A DNA stretch of 64,000 nt from NCBI GenBank assembly GCA_021811615.1, contig JAJZNW010000089.1, positions 1 to 64,000 on the forward strand. The letters run 5' to 3'. Source of the stretch: Bacteroidota bacterium. GTDB taxonomy: Bacteria; Bacteroidota; Ignavibacteria; Kryptoniales; JAKASW01. The notes under the pieces were generated by a model. That model was not told the DNA's origin. It made no database searches and saw only the letters and a list, made by a program, of their open reading frames with translations. Position numbers and translations under genes: made by a program. Shown in pieces: positions 52,378-60,423 of this stretch (position 1 is the first letter of the stretch; each line of letters starts with the position of its first letter).

Positions 52378-54279
52378 TCAATCGAGGCTGTAGCCTAATT
52401 CCAGACTAACCTCCGTGGTTCCAGGCAGCAGGCGTGAAGATGAACCGACGGAAATCTCCCTGCTGCGGCTGTATATATCCCGGGAAATCTTGATACCGGC
52501 TGTCAGCGAGCCGTCGACTTTCCAGCTTCCCATCACAAATAGACGGGCGCCGTCCCCGTAAAGAACTGTGAACTCAGCTACGTGAGGAAGATCTTTCTCA
52601 ACGGTGTAGAAGGCCGCGGAGTACGAATCTGTTCTATAGGAGCAGAGCCTTGTTGCGAGCTCTACTCTTCCGGGATCCCAACCGGCATCGACGATAAAGA
52701 GCTCGCCCTTCTCGCCCGACGACAGGTAATTCCGCTCGATCCTGGTCCTGAATGAGAAAGACGCCGAAAACTTGTGCCTCAAATCCAATCTCACAGTCTG
52801 TTTGGAGCCTGCGATCACGGACAAAGCTGCTGGAAAATCTGCCGCCGGTATATATGAATCTTCTTTTGTCTTGAACTTGTATCGAACGTAAAGAAGCGTG
52901 CCCGCTCCATCAGCCCTTCTGTTCCGCGACAGGGTTATGTACGAATCGGCGAAGATTTCTTCCCCATCGCGCTCGGGCTGGCCGGTGCGCGATTTAATTG
53001 CAAACCTGTCGTAATAGAAACCGAACCTCAGGAAAGCGGTCGCGCGCATCGTGGTGCCGACATAAACGCCGCTCTCGAGTGCGGTCGGAAAGCTTTCTGA
53101 AAGAGGCCCGCCGTAGTTTTGAAGGATCTTCGACCGCAGTCCGCGCAACCCGATAGCAAACCTCGCATCGCCGTTGTCGACACCAACGTTGGCATCGTAT
53201 GACAGCGCTTTGTCATAAAGGAGTTCGCCTGCAAAAGAGACATCGTCGAGCCGCAGCCTGGTGAAATACTCGAGTGCCATCGAACGGTTCAGGTAATCGT
53301 CTTGAAATTTGCGGTCGTAAGTGAAGAGCACGCCGGAAATCCCTGCGTTCAATTCAGGAGACTCGAAGCGCAAGATTCCCCCGGCAATCTGCTCGAGGAG
53401 TCTCTGACGAGGAGCCTGTGAGGCGAGGTGCAGTCCCGAATAGTCAACGGACGTGACCGAACCCGAATCGTTGACGATGGCGAAGAGACTCTTGCTCGAT
53501 CCGAATGCTGTGACCCGAAGCGGACCGGCAGGCAACTCGAATGCGACTCCTCTCATGAACTTGTTTTCGCCCTTGGAATGATAAGGTCTTAGCGAATAGG
53601 AACGCGACTTGAAGAGCGGTGTTACTGCGCCTGCTGATTTTGAAATCATGCCGCCGCGCGAGAACAACAAGCCGTTCCCCAGACTCAGAGTGTAATCGCC
53701 TATTACAACTTCAGACAAGAACCACAGGTTGCCGGTGCGAAGCGACAACGAGTAGAAATCTGCATAACTCGATTCTCCCGGATCCTTGTCAGTGACACCG
53801 AAGGCTTCAACGCTTCCATAAGCGACATTTAGACTCTGGAAATTCATTACGCCATTCTCCCCGTATTCCTTCTCGAAGAGGGGCGATCTTTGAGGCGAAA
53901 GGTTTGCGTATGACATCAAGTTCAGGCGCAACGTCCTCCGTATTTCGATCACAGCCCGGCGTCTGAGCGACGACATTATTTCAGGCGTCATTCCATCTAT
54001 ATTCGAGAGATCGTCCAGACTGGGGATGATTCCCTTCTTCTTCCTGAAAGAAATGATTGATGCGGCACATGTGGTACTCATTTCGGGTATCGAGAGGAGT
54101 TCGAATTCCGACGCCTCGTTGATATCCACTGGGACAAATGTGTCGGCGACGTCATCCGAGTTTGTCAACACGGATTCGAGTATGTTTTCATCCCTGGCCT
54201 CTTCCTCGACAGACTGAGCAGGGCAAATGCCCGATCCGAACGCCGACATTACAAATATCGAGAAAACAATTTCGCGCAC
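52378..54279 (-). CDS. Outer-membrane protein with N-terminal helix-hairpin-helix (ComEA-like) domain
   Basis: GTG 54279 has GGGGGAG. The 633-residue protein has a signal peptide, then VDINEASEFELLSIPEMSTT and ISFRKKKGIIPSLDDLSNID, a ComEA-type helix-hairpin-helix pair. The remainder is about 500 residues of amphipathic strands (FYSLSLRTGNLWFLSEVVIG; GVYVGTTMRATAFLRFGFYY; RLDLRHKFSASFSFRTRIER), suggesting an outer-membrane barrel. This pairing is known in Bacteroidota but not assigned a function; DNA uptake or anchoring are the obvious ideas. It lies 36 bases downstream of the PorV-like protein. Confidence 0.75.
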   Translation of the reverse strand: MREIVFSIFVMSAFGSGICPAQSVEEEARDENILESVLTNSDDVADTFVPVDINEASEFELLSIPEMSTTCAASIISFRKKKGIIPSLDDLSNIDGMTPEIMSSLRRRAVIEIRRTLRLNLMSYANLSPQRSPLFEKEYGENGVMNFQSLNVAYGSVEAFGVTDKDPGESSYADFYSLSLRTGNLWFLSEVVIGDYTLSLGNGLLFSRGGMISKSAGAVTPLFKSRSYSLRPYHSKGENKFMRGVAFELPAGPLRVTAFGSSKSLFAIVNDSGSVTSVDYSGLHLASQAPRQRLLEQIAGGILRFESPELNAGISGVLFTYDRKFQDDYLNRSMALEYFTRLRLDDVSFAGELLYDKALSYDANVGVDNGDARFAIGLRGLRSKILQNYGGPLSESFPTALESGVYVGTTMRATAFLRFGFYYDRFAIKSRTGQPERDGEEIFADSYITLSRNRRADGAGTLLYVRYKFKTKEDSYIPAADFPAALSVIAGSKQTVRLDLRHKFSASFSFRTRIERNYLSSGEKGELFIVDAGWDPGRVELATRLCSYRTDSYSAAFYTVEKDLPHVAEFTVLYGDGARLFVMGSWKVDGSLTAGIKISRDIYSRSREISVGSSSRLLPGTTEVSLELGYSLD

Positions 54280-54315
54280 ACCAGTCTCCCCCGTTGCAAT
54301 TAATCCGGTCTCCTA

Positions 54316-55203
54316 TTATCTCCTCTTCAATGATTTCCTGTACTTTTGTATTTGTCCGAATTCAGAATTTCCATCGTTGCCGAAATCAAATGAGATACTG
54401 AACGAATGTGTAGCCCCGAGTATCCTGTGAAACATGCCGCCATATCCGACTTCGAAAGAAGAAAGTCTCAGCGTCATCCCTGCATTGAACGAATTTCCCC
54501 CGCTTGCAGTGCCGGTCCTGAAAGTCACAAAAGTAAACGGGGAGTACTCTGCAGCGATCCTTACTGCCGACGGGAAGCCGAGCTCTTTATAGTAGTCCAG
54601 ACCGACATTCAGTTTTTCTGAAACATAAGCGGCACCGGCGGCGAGGGCCTGGGGAAGAGGGTCGTTCGAAAGAGTCATGGAACACGAATTGAGATTCGTG
54701 ACGCTGAAACCAGCGACAAGATTCTCCGACACAAACGCTCTCCCGCCTGCGTCGATACTGAGTGCAAGGCCGGACCCATAATCCTTTATGAATAGATGAT
54801 TGAGATTCGCGTTCGAGCCTAAGAAGAGGAAGTCGTAGACAGGAATGGATAGATTGAGGCTGAGCACTGTTTCGCGATAGAGTTCAAATCCAAAAGTGTG
54901 AACCGCTGTTACGTAGTTTATTCCGAAACAATTGCTCCCCACAGAAAGGCCTGTCGATTTTATCTCCTGCAGGCCGAAAATCGCGGGAGAATAGAAAGCG
55001 TCGATCCGATCAATCTCTGCGGTCCGGGCCGGATTGAAGTAGAACGACCACATGCCGTCACCGAATGCCGTCAACGCACCCGACGCACCCAGTGCGCGGG
55101 TACCGAGAAACCTTCTTTCAAATCCGGCAAATGCCCGGTTCGACAAACAAAAGGAGAACAACAGCATCACCACGGCAAATGCCACGTGCCTGGGATTGCG
55201 CAA
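54316..55203 (-). CDS. PorV/UPF0164-like outer-membrane beta-barrel protein
   Basis: A TTG start at 55203 with AAGGA gives 295 residues. The signal peptide is AFAVVMLLFSFCLSNRAFAG. The mature N-terminus RRFLGTRALGASGALTAFGD and WSFYFNPA matches the GARALGMGGAxxAxxDD-YNPA pattern of PorV/UPF0164 barrels, here with a less strict GA pattern. Strands continue to the C-terminus (SFEVGYGGMFHRILGATHSF). PorV handles T9SS substrates at the outer membrane, and T9SS cargo is encoded in this window; a direct role is not shown. Confidence 0.75.
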   Translation of the reverse strand: MRNPRHVAFAVVMLLFSFCLSNRAFAGFERRFLGTRALGASGALTAFGDGMWSFYFNPARTAEIDRIDAFYSPAIFGLQEIKSTGLSVGSNCFGINYVTAVHTFGFELYRETVLSLNLSIPVYDFLFLGSNANLNHLFIKDYGSGLALSIDAGGRAFVSENLVAGFSVTNLNSCSMTLSNDPLPQALAAGAAYVSEKLNVGLDYYKELGFPSAVRIAAEYSPFTFVTFRTGTASGGNSFNAGMTLRLSSFEVGYGGMFHRILGATHSFSISFDFGNDGNSEFGQIQKYRKSLKRR

Positions 55204-55356
55204 GCCTTCTATCCTTCGTTTTCAATGAAGCTGCAAAGAAAATGCGGGTCAGGCTTTGATACGATGGTTAGATATGTCCTGGGGTGAACCGACAGCCGAA
55301 AATGAAGCGAGCCTCAGGCAAAATATCCCCAAGGCTCTCCGGTCACCGTCACCAGA

Positions 55357-56238
55357 TCAATTAAGGTACTTGGCGTACGTAGACTGGTGTGCCTGATCTA
55401 CTATCGAAAGCTTCTGCAGGATTGCCTTATCAGGATATCCCACAAGAGCGTTTGCTATTTCCTGGTACTTAGCGTCGAAGAAGACTCTGATCAGGGTACT
55501 ACGCGTCCCCGACTGCAGAACCAGGTTTGCTATGTCATTCAGCGCTTTCGCGATCGTCGCCTGAGCGCTATCCCGCTGCGTGCTTAGCAAATCTATCCCG
55601 TTATATTCGTATTCGTAAAACGCTTTTCTGAAAACATCGTATTTACCGGAAAGAACTTCGTTGACCAATGAATACCTCGAGTAACTCCCGGATGATGTCG
55701 GCTGCCATCCTTGTGAATAGGTCGAGTTTTGACCTTGCGCCACTATGTTCGAGGCATCCTGGAAATACTTCGTTCCGCCCATTGGGTCGTATGAGTCGTA
55801 ATCGAACCCCAGGACCATATACACGTAATAGTCGATAAATCCGGTGAGCGAGTTGAAATGGAACTGGTCATGAAGAAGCGGCTGGCCTTTCGTGTACGCA
55901 AATTGCCACGCATTGTCCATGACGCGCAGCATCGGGGAAACGCTGCTCGACTTATAGATGGGCCGCTGGCTTCCTACGAATGCCTGCGCGGTATAAACTC
56001 CGTTTGATCCGGACATGAGATAGATATTCATGGTGACCTGTATCTTCGGCCCCCTGAAGTCCTGTCCTGTCCACTGGTACGTGTTGATGTAATTCTGAAT
56101 CGCGGGTCCAAGATCCGTTACGTTCTCTCTATCCGTGCCGCTCAGGGCGTCGTAGTTCAATGTGACAGTAGCGTTGATCTCCTGTGCGGCGGCAATGGAG
56201 AAAGAAGCGAAAGTTAACAGCAATATGAGCCATTTCAT
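55357..56238 (-). CDS. porD: Type IX secretion protein PorD (DUF4835)
   Basis: ATG 56238 has GGAGGA. The 293-residue product has a signal peptide (MKWLILLLTFASFSIAAAQE) and DUF4835 landmarks in order: INATVTLNYDALSGTDRENV, NYINTYQWTGQDF, SQRPIYKSSSVSPMLRVMDN, QFHFNSLTGFIDYYVYMVLG, FDYDSYDPMGGTKYFQDASN and VRVFFDAKYQEIANALVG-like ending. The GFDYDSxxPxGGTxYF block is diagnostic. PorD is counted among T9SS components and located at the envelope. Two outer-membrane protein genes follow it on the same strand, so this may be a secretion-related cluster. Confidence 0.88.
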   Translation of the reverse strand: MKWLILLLTFASFSIAAAQEINATVTLNYDALSGTDRENVTDLGPAIQNYINTYQWTGQDFRGPKIQVTMNIYLMSGSNGVYTAQAFVGSQRPIYKSSSVSPMLRVMDNAWQFAYTKGQPLLHDQFHFNSLTGFIDYYVYMVLGFDYDSYDPMGGTKYFQDASNIVAQGQNSTYSQGWQPTSSGSYSRYSLVNEVLSGKYDVFRKAFYEYEYNGIDLLSTQRDSAQATIAKALNDIANLVLQSGTRSTLIRVFFDAKYQEIANALVGYPDKAILQKLSIVDQAHQSTYAKYLN

Positions 56239-56424
56239 GTGTAATTCCTCCGCGTCCAATTTAGCTTTAACCCGTCTACAAGGCAACTAATTGCGTGCTT
56301 CACTTGTTTCGATGAAGGAAAAATAATGTGCCGAAAATCCCTTGCCAAAGAGGAGCGATCTCCTTACTTTTATCGAAAATTTGTGGCAAGTGATAATGAT
56401 GCACAAACTAATGAGGAGGAAATA

Positions 56425-57150
56425 ATGTCGAGAATGATAAAGCTTGCCGGAATCCTGGCAACCGTCGCGATGATGCTCGCCGGCTGCTCAAAGAGTTCCA
56501 GCCCCACTTCTGCTTCTTCAACGACCGCGCCCAAACTCTCGGCTCCGGTTTTCAAAGGACCGGGAACGAATGCTACAGGGGCAGACACAAGTTACGGTGC
56601 CCTGACGGTGAACGGGTTGGCTGCGACTTTCAACAGTGTATCGGCCGGATACTCGGCGATCTTCACTCAGGCAGGAACTCCGAAACAGTCGGGCAACACC
56701 TGGACATGGACGATCAGTGGCTCGGGATACACCCTTACCTTCAGCGCCGCGCAGAGCGACACCACGTACCAGTGGAAAGACGTCATTAACGGCAACTACC
56801 AGGGAACGTCTTACACCAGCTGGACGGCCTTCACGGGTTCGGAGACAGAGAGCGGATCGAACGGCAACTGGACCTTATATAACCAGAACACGACAACCCT
56901 TTTCGCACAGGTAAGCTGGACGACAGATCCCAGCGGTAACCTGTCGGGAAACATTACGACTTACGATTCCACCGGCGCTCAATCCAATAAATATGACTTC
57001 GTCAATAACAAGGATAACAGCGGCTCACTTGAGCAGTTCACCACCGGAACAAACCCTGTCCTGAAAGTCGTCTGGACGTCAAGCGGCACAGGCCAGTGGT
57101 GGGAATATGACGATCAGGGAAACGTAACGAAATCAGGAAGCTGGTCTTGA
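56425..57150 (+). CDS. Hypothetical lipoprotein
   Basis: ATG 56425 has GAGGAGG. The 241-residue protein has a lipobox VAMMLAGCSKSSSPTS (Cys about 22) followed by a Ser/Thr linker. The rest is beta-rich with many Trp, Thr, Gly and Tyr residues (NTWTWTISGSGYTLTFSAAQ; TYQWKDVINGNYQGTSY; GQWWEYDDQGNVTKSGSW), in a pattern of repeated short strands. I recognise no family. It is expected on the cell envelope and ends at a bidirectional terminator. Confidence 0.75.
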   Translation: MSRMIKLAGILATVAMMLAGCSKSSSPTSASSTTAPKLSAPVFKGPGTNATGADTSYGALTVNGLAATFNSVSAGYSAIFTQAGTPKQSGNTWTWTISGSGYTLTFSAAQSDTTYQWKDVINGNYQGTSYTSWTAFTGSETESGSNGNWTLYNQNTTTLFAQVSWTTDPSGNLSGNITTYDSTGAQSNKYDFVNNKDNSGSLEQFTTGTNPVLKVVWTSSGTGQWWEYDDQGNVTKSGSWS

Positions 57151-57169
57151 TCCCTCAAAGGTAGAAATG

Positions 57170-57197
57170 AAAAAGCCCCGCCTTCGCGGGGCTTTTT
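57170..57197. terminator. Bidirectional intrinsic terminator
   Basis: GCCCCGC (57175-57181) and GCGGGGC (57186-57192) form a 7-bp GC stem with loop CTTC, flanked by AAAAA on one side and TTTTT on the other, so it works in both directions for the convergent lipoprotein and slipin genes. Confidence 0.93.
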
Positions 57198-57219
57198 CTT
57201 AGCAATCCGGATCCCTGCT

Positions 57220-57990
57220 CTACTTCTTCGCTCCCGCTTTCTTATCATCATCCTTCGACAGGAAAGGCGCCAGCAAATCTATCGGGACCGGGAAAAACGT
57301 CGTGGTATTGTTCTTGGTCGCAATCTCAGACATCGTCTGGAGGAACCTCAACTGAACCGCGGTCGGGAATTCTCCGATAACCTTCGCAGCGTCGGCAAGC
57401 TTCTGTGAAGCCTGGAACTCTCCTTCAGCATTGATGACCTTAGCCCGACGATTTCTCTCGGCTTCTGCCTGGCGCGCCATGGCGCTCTGCATCTCGACCG
57501 GAAGATCGATCTGTTTCACTTCCACGTTCGCCACTTTTATGCCCCAGGGCTCCGTGTGGCTGTCGATTATGGACTGCAACTCCTTGTTGATCTTGTCCCG
57601 CGCCGAAAGCAGTTCATCCAGGTCCGACTGCCCGATCACGCTGCGCAGCGTCGTTTGCGACATCTGGCTGGTCGCGAACAGATAATCTTCGACCTCCACC
57701 ACAGCCTTTTTTGCCTCCATTACTCTGAAATAGATCACCGCGCTCACTTTCACCGACACATTGTCCTTCGTGATGATATCCTGAGGTGGAACGTCGAGGG
57801 CAATCGTCCGGAGGCTGACCCGTACCATCTTATCGATTACAGGGATCAGGATTATAAGACCCGGACCTTTTGATTCGATAAGCCTTCCAAGTCTGAAGAT
57901 CACTGCGCGCTCGTATTCCTTGAGTATCCTTATCGCGCTCATCAGGAAGAATATTATGAAGATTACTATAACGGCTAAGGCAGCAGGCAT
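57220..57990 (-). CDS. SPFH/band 7 slipin (stomatin-like) protein
   Basis: ATG 57990 has AGGAGG and lies 9 bases after the NfeD stop. The 256-residue protein has an N-terminal membrane anchor ([20 protein letters not shown]) followed by the band 7 domain: [40 protein letters not shown] and [21 protein letters not shown] helical tail follows ([20 protein letters not shown]). Slipins form oligomers and organise membrane regions; next to NfeD they form a known conserved pair thought to act in membrane quality control. Confidence 0.95.
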   Translation of the reverse strand: MPAALAVIVIFIIFFLMSAIRILKEYERAVIFRLGRLIESKGPGLIILIPVIDKMVRVSLRTIALDVPPQDIITKDNVSVKVSAVIYFRVMEAKKAVVEVEDYLFATSQMSQTTLRSVIGQSDLDELLSARDKINKELQSIIDSHTEPWGIKVANVEVKQIDLPVEMQSAMARQAEAERNRRAKVINAEGEFQASQKLADAAKVIGEFPTAVQLRFLQTMSEIATKNNTTTFFPVPIDLLAPFLSKDDDKKAGAKK

Positions 57991-57999
57991 GATAGCCTC

Positions 58000-59280
58000 C
58001 TAATATTTTGGTTTTACTTTCAGAGTCCAGTTTTCAAAAGAGTCTACGACCACGCGGTCGCCGGCTTTGAGCTCACGATCGGAAGTGGCCTTCCAGATTT
58101 CGCCGTGTACCGTGACCTGCCCCGGAGACCCCGGCTTCATATCGGTCATTACCGTTCCGGTCTCACCGACCATAGCCTCCTGTCCCGTTGCCGGTTTCCG
58201 CTGCTGCGCTCTCAACCCGAGACCTACCACCCAGAGGAAAAAGACCGTGGCCACGAGGACCGTGGTGATTATCAGTGTGAGCGAAATGCTCACGAGTTCA
58301 AACGGAGACCTGATCAGCATTATAGAACCGAGAAACATAGAGATCACTCCTCCGATGGCAAGTATGCCGTGACTCACTATCTTTATCTCAGCGACGAAGA
58401 GAACTACCGCGAGGAGAATAAGGGCCAGACCTGCATAGTTCACCGGCAGCGTTTGAAAAGCATAGAACGCCATGATGAGGGAAATCGCACCCACAACGCC
58501 CGGAAGTATCGACCCGGGGTTGAACAACTCGAACATGATCCCGAAGATCCCGATCATCATAAGGATGTACGTTATGTTTGGATCGCTGATGACGCCGAGG
58601 AATTTATCGCGCCAGTTCATCGGGACAAATTCGACGCGAGCGTTTGCGGTTTTGAGGACTACCCGTCCCGTATCCGTCTCAACCTGAATTCCATTGATGC
58701 TCTTGAGCAGAGAATCGAGGTTCGGTGAAATAAGGTTTATCACTCCCGCTCTCAGCGCTTCGGAGTCGGAGTTGGAGATGCTTCGCCGGACCGCGTCTTC
58801 CGCCCAGGTCACGTTCCGGTGTCTCTTCTGAGCAATCGCTCTGATGAATGCTGCCGCGTCGTTGGTGATCTTCTCGGACTCAACTGAAGCGGTGTCGGAC
58901 CCGACGCCTCCTCCTACAGGATGGGAAGCGCCGATGTTCGTCCCTGGTGCCATCGCGGCAATATTAGCTGAAAGGGTGATGAAGGCCCCCGCGGAACCCG
59001 CCCTTGAGCCCGGCGGATACACGTAGACGATTACGGGCACTGATGAGGTAAGAATTCCCTGAACTATCCTTCTGGTGGACTCGAGCAAACCACCGGGAGT
59101 GTTCATCTCAATAACAAGCGCGGAAGCTTGTTCATTTTCGGCCTTGTTGATTGACGAGAGAATGTACTCCGCGCTTGCGGGACTTATAGGCCCATCGATG
59201 CGGATGAGCAACACCTTCTCGCTCGCATGCAAGCCTCCTGCGGCAATAAGCGAAAACAGCAGAGCAACTGTCAGCTTCAC
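58000..59280 (-). CDS. NfeD family protein with ClpP-type serine protease domain
   Basis: A GTG start gives 426 residues. It has a signal peptide, an N-terminal ClpP-class domain (VLLIRIDGPISPASAEYILS, LVIEMNTPGGLLESTRRIV, and nucleophile Ser region GSRAGSAGAFITLSAN), four to five central membrane segments, and the C-terminal NfeD OB-fold (TGTVMTDMKPGSPGQVTVHG). This is the long NfeD1b type, whose archaeal homologue cleaves the tail of its stomatin partner. The slipin gene follows within 10 bases, supporting that pairing. Confidence 0.94.
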   Translation of the reverse strand: MKLTVALLFSLIAAGGLHASEKVLLIRIDGPISPASAEYILSSINKAENEQASALVIEMNTPGGLLESTRRIVQGILTSSVPVIVYVYPPGSRAGSAGAFITLSANIAAMAPGTNIGASHPVGGGVGSDTASVESEKITNDAAAFIRAIAQKRHRNVTWAEDAVRRSISNSDSEALRAGVINLISPNLDSLLKSINGIQVETDTGRVVLKTANARVEFVPMNWRDKFLGVISDPNITYILMMIGIFGIMFELFNPGSILPGVVGAISLIMAFYAFQTLPVNYAGLALILLAVVLFVAEIKIVSHGILAIGGVISMFLGSIMLIRSPFELVSISLTLIITTVLVATVFFLWVVGLGLRAQQRKPATGQEAMVGETGTVMTDMKPGSPGQVTVHGEIWKATSDRELKAGDRVVVDSFENWTLKVKPKY

Positions 59281-59362
59281 TACCGTATCTTAACAAACAG
59301 TCCCCGAAATATCAATCGTTCCGATAACAAATCTCGGGCTGATTGCCTAAATTACTGATAAT

Positions 59363-59965
59363 ATGAGCGTTTCCCCAACGTTTGACTTCGAGAATCTCCT
59401 TGCATCAGGGGGCATAGAATATATCGCGGGAGTAGACGAAGCCGGACGCGGGCCGGTTGCCGGACCCGTGACCGCGGCAGCTGTGATACTTCCCCTTGAT
59501 GTCATCATCAAGGATGTCCGCGACTCGAAACAGCTTTCCGAGCGCAGCAGGGAATCTGTGGCGGAATCCGTGAAAGAAAAAGCGATAGACTTTTCAGTTG
59601 CCCACGTGCCGAACGAAACGATCGATTCAGTCAACATACTTAACGCCACCCGTATCGCAGTGCGCACTGCGGTAGAATCTCTCAAGATAAAGCCGCAGGT
59701 CGTTCTCATCGACGGAAAATTTTTGAACATGAAAGACATGACGTGCATATCGGTTGTGAAAGGAGACTCCACTGTCTTTTCCATCGCGGCCGCGTCGATC
59801 ATAGCCAAGACGGCTCGCGACGAGCTGATGTATTCCTATTCAAGAGAGTTCCCCGAGTATTCGTTCGAAAGGAACAAGGGTTACCTGACGGCGAAACATC
59901 TTGAAGCGATACGAAGGCATGGGTTCTCACCCATTCATAGAAGAAGCTTTACGGTAATGCTCTAA
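59363..59965 (+). CDS. rnhB: Ribonuclease HII
   Basis: A 200-residue protein with the RNase HII start IAGVDEAGRGPVAGPVTAAA (catalytic Asp and Glu), DSKQLSERSRESVAESVKEK, VVLIDGKFLNMKD (third Asp region), KGDSTVFSIAAASIIAKTAR and a C-terminal GYLTAKHLEAIRRHGFSPIH with the fourth acidic/His motif. It removes ribonucleotides from RNA:DNA hybrids in repair and replication. It is followed 9 bases later by yraN, the common pairing. Length is normal. No strong ribosome binding site precedes ATG 59363. Confidence 0.96.
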   Translation: MSVSPTFDFENLLASGGIEYIAGVDEAGRGPVAGPVTAAAVILPLDVIIKDVRDSKQLSERSRESVAESVKEKAIDFSVAHVPNETIDSVNILNATRIAVRTAVESLKIKPQVVLIDGKFLNMKDMTCISVVKGDSTVFSIAAASIIAKTARDELMYSYSREFPEYSFERNKGYLTAKHLEAIRRHGFSPIHRRSFTVML

Positions 59966-59974
59966 GAGCTGACG

Positions 59975-60322
59975 ATGAGCAAGGCGCTGGGCGATCGGGG
60001 CGAGCTTCTCGCGGCAGACTTCATGAGTCGTCACGGGTACGAGATTGTGGAACGCAATTTCCGATACAACCGCGCGGAGATCGATCTCATAGCGAGAAAA
60101 GGCGACATGATTGTGTTCTGCGAAGTGAAGACCAGAAAAAGCAACGCGTACGGAACCGGCGAAGAGGCGGTCGACAGCAAAAAACAGAACCAGATAAGGA
60201 AAGCCGCCGATGGGTACGTTTATGCGAGAGGAATTGAAAACCTCGAATTCAGATTCGATGTGATTGTCGTAGACGTCAGGGAAAAAACTACAAGCATCAG
60301 GCACATCGAGGATGCATTTTGA
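59975..60322 (+). CDS. yraN: YraN/UPF0102 family nuclease-fold protein
   Basis: A 115-residue protein with UPF0102 landmarks: LGDRGELLAADFMSRHGYEI, VERNFRYNRAEIDLIARKGD and MIVFCEVKTRKSNAYGTGEE. The E-D-ExK pattern is the restriction endonuclease-like active-site arrangement, so a nuclease is plausible, but the biological role is not settled. It follows rnhB by 9 bases and is probably cotranscribed. It ends before a strong hairpin facing the multiheme cytochrome gene. Confidence 0.93.
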   Translation: MSKALGDRGELLAADFMSRHGYEIVERNFRYNRAEIDLIARKGDMIVFCEVKTRKSNAYGTGEEAVDSKKQNQIRKAADGYVYARGIENLEFRFDVIVVDVREKTTSIRHIEDAF

Positions 60323-60373
60323 TACTCACCACATCGAAAGGGTGCGCACAAGATCTGCAAACGATCAAAACAA

Positions 60374-60400
60374 ATGAGGCCGTCCAACGGACGGCCTCAT
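60374..60400 (-). terminator. 12-bp hairpin terminator for multiheme cytochrome gene
   Basis: ATGAGGCCGTCC (60374-60385) and GGACGGCCTCAT (60389-60400) pair perfectly around AAC. On the minus strand it is followed by TTTGTTTTG, fitting a terminator for the cytochrome at 60424; it may also stop yraN transcription. Similar GGCCG stems occur at 62774. Confidence 0.85.
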
Positions 60401-60423
60401 ATCAACGTATCTATTCCTAATTA

